A stretch of 64,000 nucleotides of DNA from Verrucomicrobiaceae bacterium (GCA_016713245.1 JADJPM010000001.1:992001-1056000); one strand, 5' to 3'. Counted from the stretch's first letter, positions 1 through 8,830 are shown. Numbers and translations: made by a program. Notes: generated from the sequence alone by a model not told the origin.

Positions 1-3000
1 AGCAAATGGCCGCCGCTGGTGCGCAGGTGGCCCTGGATGGTTTTGAGAATGGCTTCCGCGCTTTGCTTTTTGACTGCCACGGCGCATTTCGGGCAATGCT
101 GCGTGCCGAGCTTCGCGAAGAGCAGTCGCAGGAAGTGGTAGGTCTCCGTCACCGTCGCCACGGTCGATTTGCCGCCGCCGCGTGAGATGCGCTGTTCGAT
201 GGCGACGGTGGGCGGCACGCCGGTGATGAGATCGACCTCCGGCTTCTCCATCTGCTCGACAAAGGTGCGTGCATAGACGGACATCGAGTCAAGGAAGCGG
301 CGTTGGCCTTCCGCGAAGATGAGATCGAAGGCCAAAGATGACTTTCCTGATCCACTCAAGCCTGTCACCACCACGAACTCGTCGCGGGGAATGTCCAAGC
401 TGATGTTCTTCAAGTTATGCTCGCGTGCGCCGCGGATGCTGATGCAGTTCGCGGAGGTTGGAGTCGAGCCTTTAGGCGATTTTGGAGTCTTCGAATCGGC
501 TAAAGCCTTCACTCCAACAGACTTGAAGATCGCTTGGAGGTATTTGCCTGTGTGAGAGCAATCGCAGGCGGCGACGTCTTCGGGTGTCCCCGCGATGACC
601 AAACTACCGCCACCCGCGCCGCCTTCGGGGCCGAGGTCGAGGACCCAGTCGGCGCATTTGATGACTTCCAGATTGTGTTCGATGACGACGAGGCTGTTGC
701 CTTCATCGACGAGGCGCTGGAGGAGTTTGATGAGCAGCGCGATGTCGTCGAAGTGGAGGCCGGTGGTGGGTTCGTCGAGGAGGAGAAGGCTGCTTTTGCC
801 GGGGGTTTGAGGCTCGAGGAGGTGACCGACGAGTTTGAGGCGCTGCGCTTCACCGCCACTGAGCGTGTTGAGCGGCTGGCCGAGGCGCAGGTAGCCGAGT
901 CCGGCATCGATGACGAGCTGCAGGCTGCGATTGATCGCGGCGACGGCGCGATGCTCGATGCTGGCGAACCACGGCACGGCGTCCTCGATGGTCATGCTGA
1001 GCACGTCGTGGATGGATTTGCCATTGAGCAGGATTTTGAGCGCGTGCGGTTTGTAGCGCTTCCCTTCGCACTCGGGGCAGGTGACGAAGAGATCGCTGAG
1101 GAACTGCATCTCGATCTTTTCGAAACCGTTGCCCATGCAGCGCTCGCAGCGGCCCTCGCCGCTGTTGAAGCTGAAGAAGCCGGGCATGATGCCCTGCGTG
1201 GCTGCGTCGTCGCACGCGGCGAAGAGGGTGCGGATGTGATCAAACGCGCCCGTGAACACCGCCGGCGTCGAGCGAGGCGTGCGTGCGAGCGGTGATTGAT
1301 CGACCATCACCACGCTGCCGAGCTGCTCCCAGCCGCTGATGCTTCCCACGCGTCCGGGTTCGTCTTCGCAAACCTCGCCGCGGAGCTTTTGCAGGTTCCG
1401 GTAGAGCACGTCATGCACGAGCGTGGATTTGCCCGAGCCGCTGACGCCGGTGATGCAGACGAAGGCGTGCAGCGGGATGTCCGCGTCGAGCTTTCGGAGG
1501 TTGTTTTGGCGGGCGGAGCGGATCGCCAAGCATTTATGATTTACGATTTTTGATTTCTGATTTGATCGGTCGGATCGGACAGATGCTTTGGGCTGGAAGT
1601 GAGTGAGTGAAATACCGTTCTGCTTGGCGGTGGACTCAAAAAGGGCGCGTGGATACGGATGCGCGATGACGTCGATGGGGACGATGTTGTGGGCGTCGGC
1701 TTTGGAGAAATTCTCGGGGTTCGTGTCGCCCGTGAGCACGGAGTCCGAGGCGCGATACCAGAAGAACTTGTTGCTGTATTGGCTGAGCATCATGTCATCC
1801 GGCACACGCACGAAGCCGCATTGAGTCATGAAGGCGTTGACTTCGGCCTGGGTGGGACGGCCTTGATCCACAATCGCCTGCGATGTGACGATGGCTGGCA
1901 CAGCGTTTTTCACACGCTCGACGGCCACAAGCTGCATCGAGTCACCAAAGGCCCAGTTCTGGGTGCCGAGGCGAAGCAGATACTCGGAAGGAAGTGCGGG
2001 GCGCAGACGGAGCTTGTTCGATTTGTTGTCGCTGTCTTGATCGATGACGTAACCGAACTGGCTGTTGTTGGTGATCTTGTGGGCCACCTTGGCGCCGGAC
2101 CAATACACTTCGTGCTCACCACCACCACCGAGGTGCTGGCCGCGATTTTCCGGCTCGACTGCTGCCGCTTTGAGGACGGCTAGCTGGTCATCGAGAAGCC
2201 TCTCTCTTTTCTGGCGGCGAGCCCAGCCAAAACTTTCGCCTTCAGTTCTTCGAAGGAGTTCCCCGGCGATTTCATGCGCAACTGACGCAGCTTTGCCGGG
2301 TCGGTTTCGAAGCGACGGATCGGCTGCTGTTGGTTGGAGGATGGCATTGTAGGCATGGCGGAGGGATTCATCGTCGGAGAGCGTGGGGGCGTCGAGTGGA
2401 TTTTCGGGGGTGGCAGGATTGACCTTGGTGACCGAATGGATGGGGCGGCGATGGGTGGGGACGGGAATGCTTTTTCGCCCGAAGAGGTAGTCGCCGGTCA
2501 ACGATCCCTTCGTCTTCGAGAGCTTCTCCAGCGGCCCGTTGAAGACGAGCTCGCCGCCTTTTTCGCCGCGGCCGGGGCCGATGTCGATGAGGTTGTCGGC
2601 GGCTTGCATGACGGCTTCTTCGTGTTCGACGACGAGGAGCGTGTTGCCTTTGTCGCGCAGGCCTTCCATGACGCCGATGAGGCGGCCGATGTCGCGCGGG
2701 TGGAGGCCGATGCTGGGTTCGTCGAGAACGAAGAGCGTGTTCACCAACGACGCACCGAGGCAGGTCGTGAGATTCACGCGTTGCAGCTCGCCGCCGCTGA
2801 GGGTGCGCGTTTGGCGGTCGAGATTGAGGTAGCCGAGGCCGGCGCGGTCCATGTAGCTCACGCGGCTGGCGATTTCATCGCGCAGGAGCTTCGCGGCGTG
2901 ATCGCCTTCTTTGAGCGGCCAGGTTTGCACGAGCGGATGCAGTTCGCTCACGGGCATGCGCCAGAGATCGGCGATGGTGTGCTGGCCGATGCGGAAGGCG

Positions 3001-4259
3001 TAGGCGTCTTTTTTCAAGCGACCGCCGCCGCAGTCGCCGCACTCGGTGTAGGCGCGGTAGCGGCTGAGGAAGACGCGCACGTGCATCTTGTAGCTGCGGG
3101 ATTCCATCCACTTGAAGAAGCCGCGCACGCCATACCACTCGCCGCGGTTGTAGGCGACCTCGGGATCGGGGTCGGTGCCCTCGATGAGCCAGTGGCGCTC
3201 GTCAGGTGTGTAGTCATCGAAGGCCTTGTGGATGTCGATGCCGCGCTTCCGTGCCGCGCGTTCCAGATCGAGCTGCGATTCGCCATACGTGCTCCCTTGA
3301 AACGGACGCACGAGGCCGAGATTGATGCTCAGCGACTCATCGGGGATCGCCTTGCCGATGTCGATGCCGAGCGTGCGGCCAAAGCCGCGGCACGTCGGGC
3401 ACGCGCCGATGGGTGAATTGAAACTGAAGAGGCCCGGCGTCGGCGTGGGCAGCGTGATGCCGCAGTCGGCGCAGCTCCAGTCGGTGGAAAAATTCCTGAT
3501 TTGAGATTCCTGATTCCTGATTTCTTCAAAAGCGGCAGCGCAGTGGCCTTTGCCGTAACGAAGGGCGGCTTCGAGGGCTTCGGAGAGGCGGGATTTGGAT
3601 TTTCCGTCGAGAGTGACGCGGTCTTGGACGACGAAAAGCTGCGCGGGGAGTTTGCGGGTGCCGAGTTCGTCAGCGCGGATGATTTGGCTGTAGAGCCACA
3701 CACGCACAAAGCCCTGCGATTGCAGAAACGCGGCGAAATCGGCGGTGACGGCGTTTTTCGGCACGGGAACGGGAAACAGGATGAGCGCCTGTTTTTCGGC
3801 GTAAGCGCTCAAAAGCTCGCGCACGATGCTTTCCGGCGTTTCGGGCCGCACGGGGCGTTTGCAGCCGGGGCAGGTGGCTTCGGCGAGACGCGGGAAGATC
3901 ATTTTGAGGTAGTCATTGATCTCCGTGATCGTGCCGACGGTGCTGCGCGTGCTGCGCATGTTGTTCACCTGCTCGATGGCGATGGCCGGCGGGATGCCTT
4001 CGATCGAATCGACCTTCGGCTTGTCCATGCGCTCGAAGAACTGCCGTGTGTAAGGCGAAAACGTCTCCACATAGCGGCGCTGGCCTTCCGCGTAGATGGT
4101 GTCAAAGGCGAGGGAGCTTTTGCCGCTGCCGCTGGGGCCGGTGATGACGCTCAACTGGCCGAGCGGCAGGTCGAGATCGATGCCCTTCAGGTTGTTCTGT
4201 CGCGCTCCGCGAATGCGGATGGTGTCGGCGATGAGTTTTCGGGCGGTTTTCTTTGCCAT
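1..4259 (-). CDS. uvrA: Tandem (double-length) UvrA excinuclease subunit with an inserted kinase-like domain; 3' end beyond window
   Basis: This is the DNA-damage recognition ATPase of nucleotide excision repair. The frame is open from the ATG at 4259 to the left edge (about 1,419 codons, no stop). Order: first ATPase half with Walker A GPSGSGKSS near residue 41, zinc-finger cysteines (CPGC, CADC, CPTC), signature LSGGELQR and VLDEPSIGLHPRD; a roughly 310-residue insert; second half with Walker A GVSGSGKST near 940, CERC/CPEC zinc module, signature LSGGEAQR near 1130 and LLDEPTTGLH. A second complete UvrA unit then begins, with Walker A GLSGSGKSS near 1305. Ordinary UvrA is about 940 residues, so this is the tandem type known in some phyla. 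The insert sits in the linker between the two ATPase halves of copy one, normally a few tens of residues. Two dispersed repeats are also translated within the gene. It is divergent from the gene at 4388. The UvrA identity is certain; the role of the insert is unknown. Confidence 0.96.
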   Translation of the reverse strand, partial: MAKKTARKLIADTIRIRGARQNNLKGIDLDLPLGQLSVITGPSGSGKSSLAFDTIYAEGQRRYVETFSPYTRQFFERMDKPKVDSIEGIPPAIAIEQVNNMRSTRSTVGTITEINDYLKMIFPRLAEATCPGCKRPVRPETPESIVRELLSAYAEKQALILFPVPVPKNAVTADFAAFLQSQGFVRVWLYSQIIRADELGTRKLPAQLFVVQDRVTLDGKSKSRLSEALEAALRYGKGHCAAAFEEIRNQESQIRNFSTDWSCADCGITLPTPTPGLFSFNSPIGACPTCRGFGRTLGIDIGKAIPDESLSINLGLVRPFQGSTYGESQLDLERAARKRGIDIHKAFDDYTPDERHWLIEGTDPDPEVAYNRGEWYGVRGFFKWMESRSYKMHVRVFLSRYRAYTECGDCGGGRLKKDAYAFRIGQHTIADLWRMPVSELHPLVQTWPLKEGDHAAKLLRDEIASRVSYMDRAGLGYLNLDRQTRTLSGGELQRVNLTTCLGASLVNTLFVLDEPSIGLHPRDIGRLIGVMEGLRDKGNTLLVVEHEEAVMQAADNLIDIGPGRGEKGGELVFNGPLEKLSKTKGSLTGDYLFGRKSIPVPTHRRPIHSVTKVNPATPENPLDAPTLSDDESLRHAYNAILQPTAADPSLRNRPGKAASVAHEIAGELLRRTEGESFGWARRQKRERLLDDQLAVLKAAAVEPENRGQHLGGGGEHEVYWSGAKVAHKITNNSQFGYVIDQDSDNKSNKLRLRPALPSEYLLRLGTQNWAFGDSMQLVAVERVKNAVPAIVTSQAIVDQGRPTQAEVNAFMTQCGFVRVPDDMMLSQYSNKFFWYRASDSVLTGDTNPENFSKADAHNIVPIDVIAHPYPRALFESTAKQNGISLTHFQPKASVRSDRSNQKSKIVNHKCLAIRSARQNNLRKLDADIPLHAFVCITGVSGSGKSTLVHDVLYRNLQKLRGEVCEDEPGRVGSISGWEQLGSVVMVDQSPLARTPRSTPAVFTGAFDHIRTLFAACDDAATQGIMPGFFSFNSGEGRCERCMGNGFEKIEMQFLSDLFVTCPECEGKRYKPHALKILLNGKSIHDVLSMTIEDAVPWFASIEHRAVAAINRSLQLVIDAGLGYLRLGQPLNTLSGGEAQRLKLVGHLLEPQTPGKSSLLLLDEPTTGLHFDDIALLIKLLQRLVDEGNSLVVIEHNLEVIKCADWVLDLGPEGGAGGGSLVIAGTPEDVAACDCSHTGKYLQAIFKSVGVKALADSKTPKSPKGSTPTSANCISIRGAREHNLKNISLDIPRDEFVVVTGLSGSGKSSLAFDLIFAEGQRRFLDSMSVYARTFVEQMEKPEVDLITGVPPTVAIEQRISRGGGKSTVATVTETYHFLRLLFAKLGTQHCPKCAVAVKKQSAEAILKTIQGHLRTSGGHL
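1532..1582. repeat. Dispersed repeat translated in the UvrA linker (GATCGGTCGGATCGG type)
   Basis: An AT-rich stretch of repeated TGATTT-like words is followed by GATCGGTCGGATCGG. The same 15-mer occurs at 9513-9527, and a near copy lies in the palindrome around 26522. Here it is translated, on the minus strand, as part of the linker just before the second ATPase half of UvrA copy one. It keeps the frame. Confidence 0.6.
1640..2140 (-). other. Protein-kinase-like domain embedded in UvrA
   Basis: I translated this stretch codon by codon in the UvrA frame and found a kinase fold signature. A glycine-rich loop (GGGGEHEVYW) begins at residue 711, with a lysine in VAHKIT (K728), a helix-C-type glutamate in PSEYLLRL (E759), a catalytic-loop-like GDTNPENF (D845, N850) and an aspartate in VPIDV (D863) at the metal-binding DFG position. 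The D845-N850 and D845-D863 spacings (5 and 18) equal those of PKA D166-N171-D184. The best match I recall is the serine/threonine/tyrosine kinase domain found in phage and mobile-element polyvalent proteins, which shares the hinge region (IVTSQ, a GRPT-like turn, a GF turn) and PIDVI. Activity is inferred, not shown. Flanking segments at about residues 620-700 and 870-915 look like linkers. Confidence 0.75.
3491..3527. repeat. Dispersed ATTCCTGATT repeat inside uvrA
   Basis: Three copies of the word TTCCTGATT occur in 37 bases. The same word builds both arms of the intergenic hairpin at 22181-22264. In UvrA it encodes an added IRNQESQIRN-like segment just before the WSCADC zinc-binding cysteines, without a frameshift. 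Confidence 0.6.
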
Positions 4260-4387
4260 GGGGACGGCGAGCGTAGCGAAGCGGCGGGACGTGGCAAACC
4301 GCGGCGGCAGCGAAATGTGCGCCGTAACTGAATCCGCCGCGTTGGAAAGGTCGTAGCGCGGCGCTCGCTGGCGGTCTATGAGGCCGC

Positions 4388-5473
4388 ATGAATCGTTTCG
4401 AGTTTGCGACGGCACAGAGAATCGTTTTCGGACGCGGTGTGGTGTCCGAGTTGGAAGGCTTGTGCGCGGGTTTTGGGTCGCGGGTGCTTCTGGTGACGGG
4501 AAGTGATCCGAATCGCTTCCCGCTGCTTTCTTTGGCGAAACGCTTCGCCGTCTCCGGTGAGCCCACGGTGGGCGATGTGGAGCGTGGGGTGGCTTTGGCG
4601 AAAGGCGTGGACGTGGTGGTGGCGCTCGGCGGCGGCAGCGTGATCGATGCCGGCAAGGCCATCGCGGCGATGGCGACGCAGCCGGGTGATTTGATGTGCT
4701 ACATCGAGGTCATCGGAGAAGGCAAGGCGCTGGATGCGGCTCCGCTGCCGTTCATCGCCGTGCCGACGACGGCTGGCACGGGTGCGGAGGCCACACGAAA
4801 TGCGGTGATCGCCAGCGAGGCGCATCGCGTGAAGGCCAGCCTGCGGCATGTGAGCATGCTGCCGCGTGTGGCGCTGATCGATCCCGAACTGGCTCGCAAT
4901 GTGCCGCCTGCCGTGACCGCGGCGAGCGGCATGGATGCGCTAACGCAATGCCTGGAGGCTTTCGTCTGCTCACGAGCGCAACCGATGACGGATGCACTGT
5001 GTGTCGATGGCATTCAGCGAGCGGTGAGATCGCTCGAAAAAGCCTTCCGTGATGGCAATGACCTCGAGGCTCGCGAGGACATGGCGCTCTGCGCTCTTTA
5101 CAGCGGCATGGCCTTGGCCAACGCAGGCCTCGGTGCCGTGCATGGCTTTGCCGCGCCGATTGGCGGGATGTTTCATGCACCGCACGGCGCGGTTTGTGCC
5201 GCGCTGCTGGCACCGGTTTGGGCGGCGAATGCGAAGCGGGTCATGCAACGCGAGAAGTTCGATCATGTCGATGCCATGCTCGGCGGTGATGCGGTGGTGT
5301 GGCTACGCGAGATGACGAGCCGTCTCGGCATTCCAAAGCTCAGCGCCTGGGGCATCAGCGAGGGTGATCTGGATGAAATCGCCCGCAAGGCCGCCGCAGC
5401 GAGCAGCATGAAGGCGAATCCGGTGCTGCTGGAGCATGCGGAGCTGGTTGAGATACTTCGCGAGGCCTTGTGA
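4388..5473 (+). CDS. Iron-containing alcohol dehydrogenase family protein
   Basis: This 361-residue cytoplasmic NAD(P)-dependent dehydrogenase belongs to the group III (iron-type) ADH family. The dinucleotide-binding GGGSVIDAGKA lies near residue 80 and PTTAGTGAEAT near 122. Metal ligands are the Asp of GMDALTQ and two His in VHGFAAPIGGMFHAPHG. The position usually held by the first His ligand (DALTH) is Gln here, a variant I recall in a subgroup of the family. Substrate cannot be read from sequence. The gene ends 46 bases before the aldolase gene in the same direction, so the two may be co-transcribed; an aldehyde/alcohol step next to a sugar-phosphate aldolase is plausible but inferred. It is divergent from uvrA across 128 bases. 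Confidence 0.9.
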   Translation: MNRFEFATAQRIVFGRGVVSELEGLCAGFGSRVLLVTGSDPNRFPLLSLAKRFAVSGEPTVGDVERGVALAKGVDVVVALGGGSVIDAGKAIAAMATQPGDLMCYIEVIGEGKALDAAPLPFIAVPTTAGTGAEATRNAVIASEAHRVKASLRHVSMLPRVALIDPELARNVPPAVTAASGMDALTQCLEAFVCSRAQPMTDALCVDGIQRAVRSLEKAFRDGNDLEAREDMALCALYSGMALANAGLGAVHGFAAPIGGMFHAPHGAVCAALLAPVWAANAKRVMQREKFDHVDAMLGGDAVVWLREMTSRLGIPKLSAWGISEGDLDEIARKAAAASSMKANPVLLEHAELVEILREAL

Positions 5474-5519
5474 AAGTTGACGCTGGGACGGGGCGCTTAT
5501 AGAGGCCCCTCTCTCGACC

Positions 5520-6350
5520 ATGAAATCCTTCCGCCTCAAACGCCTCTTCAATGCCAAGTCCAATCGCTGCTTCGATGTGGCGGTGGATCATGGGTTCTTC
5601 AATCAGCCGGGCTTTTTGCAGGGCATTGAGGACATGCGCACGGTCGTGCAGACGCTCGTGGATGCGGCACCGGATGCGATCCAGCTCACGCTGGGCATGG
5701 CGAGGCATCTCCAGGAGATCCCTGGCCGTCACAAACCCAGCCTCGTGCTGCGCACGGACGTGGCGAACATCTATGGCAAGACCTTGCCGGAGAACCGCCG
5801 CTTCAGTCTCATGATCGAGGACTGCATGCTGCAGGCGGTGCGCTACGATGCATCCTGCGTGTGTGTGAATCTTTTCCAAATCCCCGGTGCTCCCGAAGTG
5901 CATGCGGAGTGCGTGGAGAACATCCTCAAGCTCAAGCCGCAGGCGGATTACTATGGTATGCCGATGATGGTGGAGCCGTTGGTGTTCCAGCCGAATGAAA
6001 AAGCCGGTGGCTACATGGTGAATGGTGATGAAACCGCCATCACCTACCTCGTGCGTCAGGCCGTGGAGCTCGGCGCGGACATCATCAAGGCGGATCCCAC
6101 GGACGATGTGAGCCGCTATCACAAGATCATCGAAGCAGCCTCCGGCATCCCGGTGCTCGTGCGTGGCGGTGGCCGCGTGAGTGATCGCGAGATCCTCGAA
6201 CGCACGCAGGGCCTGCTTCAGCAGGGTGCGGCGGGCATTGTGTATGGTCGCAATGTGATCCAGCATCCGAATCCGAAGGGCATCACGCGGGCCCTGATGG
6301 CGATGGTGCATGATGGCGCGGGCGTGGAAGAGGCATTGAAGCTCATTTGA
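5520..6350 (+). CDS. Class I fructose-bisphosphate aldolase / DeoC-LsrF-type aldolase
   Basis: This 276-residue TIM-barrel aldolase is of the DhnA/FbaB/LsrF type. N-terminal FDVAVDHGFF matches the phosphate-site start of the family. The Schiff-base lysine is most likely in GADIIKADPT (about residue 200), and VLVRGGGRVSD followed by GAAGIVYGRNV are the C-terminal phosphate-binding loops. It should cleave or form a C-C bond in a sugar phosphate or dihydroxyacetone-type substrate. The exact substrate is uncertain, since FbaB, LsrF and aminodeoxychorismate-pathway aldolases are similar in outline. The start ATG fits the conserved N-terminus. It lies downstream of the iron ADH gene and converges on the oxidoreductase at 6415-7794. 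Confidence 0.88.
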   Translation: MKSFRLKRLFNAKSNRCFDVAVDHGFFNQPGFLQGIEDMRTVVQTLVDAAPDAIQLTLGMARHLQEIPGRHKPSLVLRTDVANIYGKTLPENRRFSLMIEDCMLQAVRYDASCVCVNLFQIPGAPEVHAECVENILKLKPQADYYGMPMMVEPLVFQPNEKAGGYMVNGDETAITYLVRQAVELGADIIKADPTDDVSRYHKIIEAASGIPVLVRGGGRVSDREILERTQGLLQQGAAGIVYGRNVIQHPNPKGITRALMAMVHDGAGVEEALKLI

Positions 6351-6368
6351 GCCCGCGAAGGCACAAAA

Positions 6369-6400
6369 AAGCCGCAGCGCACTTTCGCACGCTGCGGCTT
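6369..6400 (-). terminator. Rho-independent terminator for the oxidoreductase gene
   Basis: Perfect 11-base arms (6369-6379 and 6390-6400) enclose a 10-base loop. Read on the minus strand the stem is followed by a run of six T, as expected for the gene ending at 6415. It sits in the convergent gap and may also slow plus-strand transcripts from the aldolase gene. Confidence 0.8.
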
Positions 6401-6414
6401 CGAGAAGCCTTTGT

Positions 6415-7794
6415 TTAGACGATTTCGACGCCTTCGACCTTCTGGCCGGGAATGGCGATGGGGTACCAGCCTTCGGCGTTCGGTTTGACCGGCGGCTGGC
6501 TTTCCGCGGTGATGATGGCGGGCATGTGCTGCACTTTGGAGTTCAGCGCCTGATCCCAGGTGATCTCCTGGCCGCTGTAGGTGGCCATGCGGCCGAGGAC
6601 GGCGGTCATGGTGCTCTCAGCGCCGTAGTAGGCGTTGTTGATCGGCTTATTGTTGATGATGGCGTCCTGGAGCGTGTCGTGCTCGACCTGGTAGGGGTTC
6701 GGATCGCCAGCGTTGCCGCCTTTGTTTTTCTTGGCTTTGCCGTCGGCACCGGCTTCGCCACCGCGTGCGGGGCGGTATTTCCAGATGGTGTTGCCCTTGT
6801 GATCGACGGCGTAGCACTTGCCGCTGTTGTCGAGGTAGAGCTTGCCTTTGGTGCCGGTGAATTCTTCACGCACGTCCGGCTTGGTGTTGCTCTGGTGACG
6901 GCACTGGCTGTTCACGCGGACGCCGTTGGCGTAGGTGAACTCGACGTAGTGATGGTCATAAATCTGGCCCCACTTCTTGTCCACGCGCTGCTGACGACCG
7001 CCCATGCCGGCGGCTTTTTCAGGATGGCCACCGATGAACCAGTTGGCGACGTCGATGTTGTGAATGTGCTGCTCGTTGATGTGGTCGCCGCAGAGCCAGG
7101 TGAAGTGGTACCAGTTGTTGAGCTGATACTGGAGGTCGTTCATCTCGGGCTTGCGATCACGGAACCAGATGCCGCCGCCGTTCCAATAAACTTGGCCGGA
7201 GACGATGTCACCGATGATGCCCTGCTCCTTGACCTGCTTCAATGCGTCGATGTAGCAGTTCTGATAGCGGCGCTGGAGGCCGACAACGACTTTGAGCTTC
7301 TTCTCGTCGGCCACTTTGGCCATTTCGAGCACCTTGCGCACGCCGGGGCTGTCCACGGCGACGGGCTTTTCCATGAAGACGTTTTTGCCCGCGTTGATGG
7401 CGGCTTCGAAGTGGTAGGGGCGGAATCCGGGAGGCGTGGTGAGGATAACGAGATCGCAGGAGTCGATGACCTTCTTGTAGCCTTCGACGCCGTCGTAAAT
7501 GCGGTCATCCACCTGCACGCGCTCGGCGTGTTTGTTGCGGATGTTGGAGAGGGAGCCTTCGGCTTTCTCTTTGAAGGCATCGCACACGGCGTGGAGCACG
7601 AAATTGGCGTTCGGCGTGGTGAGCGCCTGATCAGCCGCGCCCGAACCACGGCCGCCGGAGCCGATGAGGCCGATTTTGACTTTGTCGCTGCCGGCAGCCC
7701 AGGCGGACTGGGCGACGGTGAGAGCGCTGGCGGCGGCGGTGGTGCCGATAAACTGGCGGCGCGAGGTGGCCGCTGGAGTGGTGGGTGTGTTCAT
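6415..7794 (-). CDS. Tat-exported Gfo/Idh/MocA-family oxidoreductase
   Basis: The 459-residue protein starts with a twin-arginine signal (SRRQFIG, then a hydrophobic stretch ending QSAWA), so it is probably exported folded. The Rossmann fold starts at KVKIGLIGSGGRGSG; FMEKPVAVD is the EKP motif of the family that contacts nicotinamide and substrate. The C-terminal half is the usual alpha/beta substrate domain. Such secreted dehydrogenases are numerous in Planctomycetota and Verrucomicrobiota and are thought to act on sugars or inositol-like compounds; substrate is unknown here. It is followed on the same strand, toward lower coordinates, by a terminator. The TIM-barrel isomerase gene lies upstream, separated by a palindromic repeat, which supports a sugar role. 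Confidence 0.92.
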   Translation of the reverse strand: MNTPTTPAATSRRQFIGTTAAASALTVAQSAWAAGSDKVKIGLIGSGGRGSGAADQALTTPNANFVLHAVCDAFKEKAEGSLSNIRNKHAERVQVDDRIYDGVEGYKKVIDSCDLVILTTPPGFRPYHFEAAINAGKNVFMEKPVAVDSPGVRKVLEMAKVADEKKLKVVVGLQRRYQNCYIDALKQVKEQGIIGDIVSGQVYWNGGGIWFRDRKPEMNDLQYQLNNWYHFTWLCGDHINEQHIHNIDVANWFIGGHPEKAAGMGGRQQRVDKKWGQIYDHHYVEFTYANGVRVNSQCRHQSNTKPDVREEFTGTKGKLYLDNSGKCYAVDHKGNTIWKYRPARGGEAGADGKAKKNKGGNAGDPNPYQVEHDTLQDAIINNKPINNAYYGAESTMTAVLGRMATYSGQEITWDQALNSKVQHMPAIITAESQPPVKPNAEGWYPIAIPGQKVEGVEIV

Positions 7795-7864
7795 GAGGAA
7801 TGGGATAACGTGGATGGTGAGGGTGTTCTGTGTGCGAAACGTGCGGTAAAATGACGAAACCAGA

Positions 7865-7962
7865 ATGATGAATGACGAAGGAATGTCGAAATCCGAAGCC
7901 CGAACGAGCAGCGAGGCAGGGCTTCGGGCTTAATTCGTCATTCGGAATTCCTCATTCGTCAT
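7865..7962. repeat. Intergenic palindromic repeat (ATTCGTCATT family)
   Basis: An imperfect inverted repeat: the left arm is built of AATGACGAA words plus TCCGAAGCCCGAA, and the right arm of GGGCTTCGGGCTTAATTCG and ATTCGTCATT words. It fills most of the gap between two minus-strand genes. A single-arm relative lies inside alaS at 26973-27004. Confidence 0.7.
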
Positions 7963-7975
7963 TTGCCAGCTCCGC

Positions 7976-8830
7976 TCAGCCATTGAGCGCCGATTTAATG
8001 ACCTGAATGCCTTCCTCATACACCTGCTCGGTGCTGGGGAAGAAGTCACGCCAGACGCGGGTGGCAGCGGCGAGGTCTGGCAGGGCGCTGCCGAAGGCCT
8101 CGATGGTCATCCAGCCGTCGTAGCCGATCTTTTTGAGGTGCTGGATCTGCTCGGTGAGATTGATGTGGCCGCGACCGGGCGTGCCGCGATCGTTTTCAGA
8201 GATGTGCACGTGGTTGAGCTTGCCGGAGGCGAAGACCGTGTCGATGGCGGCGAACGGGCTCTTCTCCTCAATGTTCGCGTGGAAGGTGTCGTACATCGTG
8301 CCGAAGTTCGGGTGATCGACACGCTTCACGTAGCTGGCGGCCTGCTCCATCGTGTTGAGCAGATGGCTCTCAAAGCGGTTCAGCGCCTCGATGGCGCACT
8401 TCACGCCCGCAGCCTGGGCGACAGGGGCGATGGCGCGATGCACCTCGGCGGCGTGATTGAGTTCGGCTTCTGTCGGGAAGGCCCCGGTGAACTGGCCGAG
8501 CACCTGGTAGTAAGGACCGCAAAGCGTCTGCACGCCGGCATTGTGAGCGCATTCGAGCACACGCTTCAGGTGGTCGATGGCACCCTGGCGATTCGCGGCG
8601 ACGGGGGAGATGGCGTTGTGCGCTTCATCGGGCAAAACGGTCACAGCCGTGCATTCCAGGCCGTTGTCCTTGAGCACCTTGCCGATGCCGGCGAAGTGGG
8701 CGGGATTGCTCACATCGAAAATGGGCAGTTCGACGCCGTCGTAGCCGGCCTTCTTGAGTTTTTCGATGACGGGGTAATTGGCCTCGGTGACGTGGCCCGT
8801 GTAGAGAAGGAGGTTGAATCCGATTTTCAT
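7976..8830 (-). CDS. Sugar phosphate isomerase/epimerase (D-tagatose 3-epimerase-like)
   Basis: This 284-residue TIM barrel belongs to the AP-endonuclease-2/xylose-isomerase-like superfamily. The metal site of the D-tagatose/D-psicose 3-epimerases can be followed: Glu in CAIEALNRFE, Asp in TMYDTFHANIEE, His in NHVHISENDRGTPG and Glu in WMTIEAFG. The protein starts MKIGFNLLLY with no signal peptide, so it is cytosolic. It would interconvert keto-sugars or an isomer such as hydroxypyruvate; the specific substrate is open. The oxidoreductase at 6415-7794 is next downstream on the same strand, a pairing common in verrucomicrobial sugar loci. Confidence 0.85.
   Translation of the reverse strand: MKIGFNLLLYTGHVTEANYPVIEKLKKAGYDGVELPIFDVSNPAHFAGIGKVLKDNGLECTAVTVLPDEAHNAISPVAANRQGAIDHLKRVLECAHNAGVQTLCGPYYQVLGQFTGAFPTEAELNHAAEVHRAIAPVAQAAGVKCAIEALNRFESHLLNTMEQAASYVKRVDHPNFGTMYDTFHANIEEKSPFAAIDTVFASGKLNHVHISENDRGTPGRGHINLTEQIQHLKKIGYDGWMTIEAFGSALPDLAAATRVWRDFFPSTEQVYEEGIQVIKSALNG

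Noticed and set aside
534..3416. Long plus-strand open frames across 534-1295, 1659-2183 and 2334-3416
   Set aside because: They are antisense to the continuous UvrA frame and their translations are biased, Ala/Glu-rich and without recognisable domains.
4260..4387. LexA box between uvrA and the iron ADH gene
   Set aside because: I looked for an inverted SOS-type motif in the divergent region and found none I could support.
6526..7854. 442-codon plus-strand frame opposite the Gfo/Idh/MocA gene
   Set aside because: The minus-strand gene has a Tat signal and all family motifs; this one is a GC-rich mirror frame.
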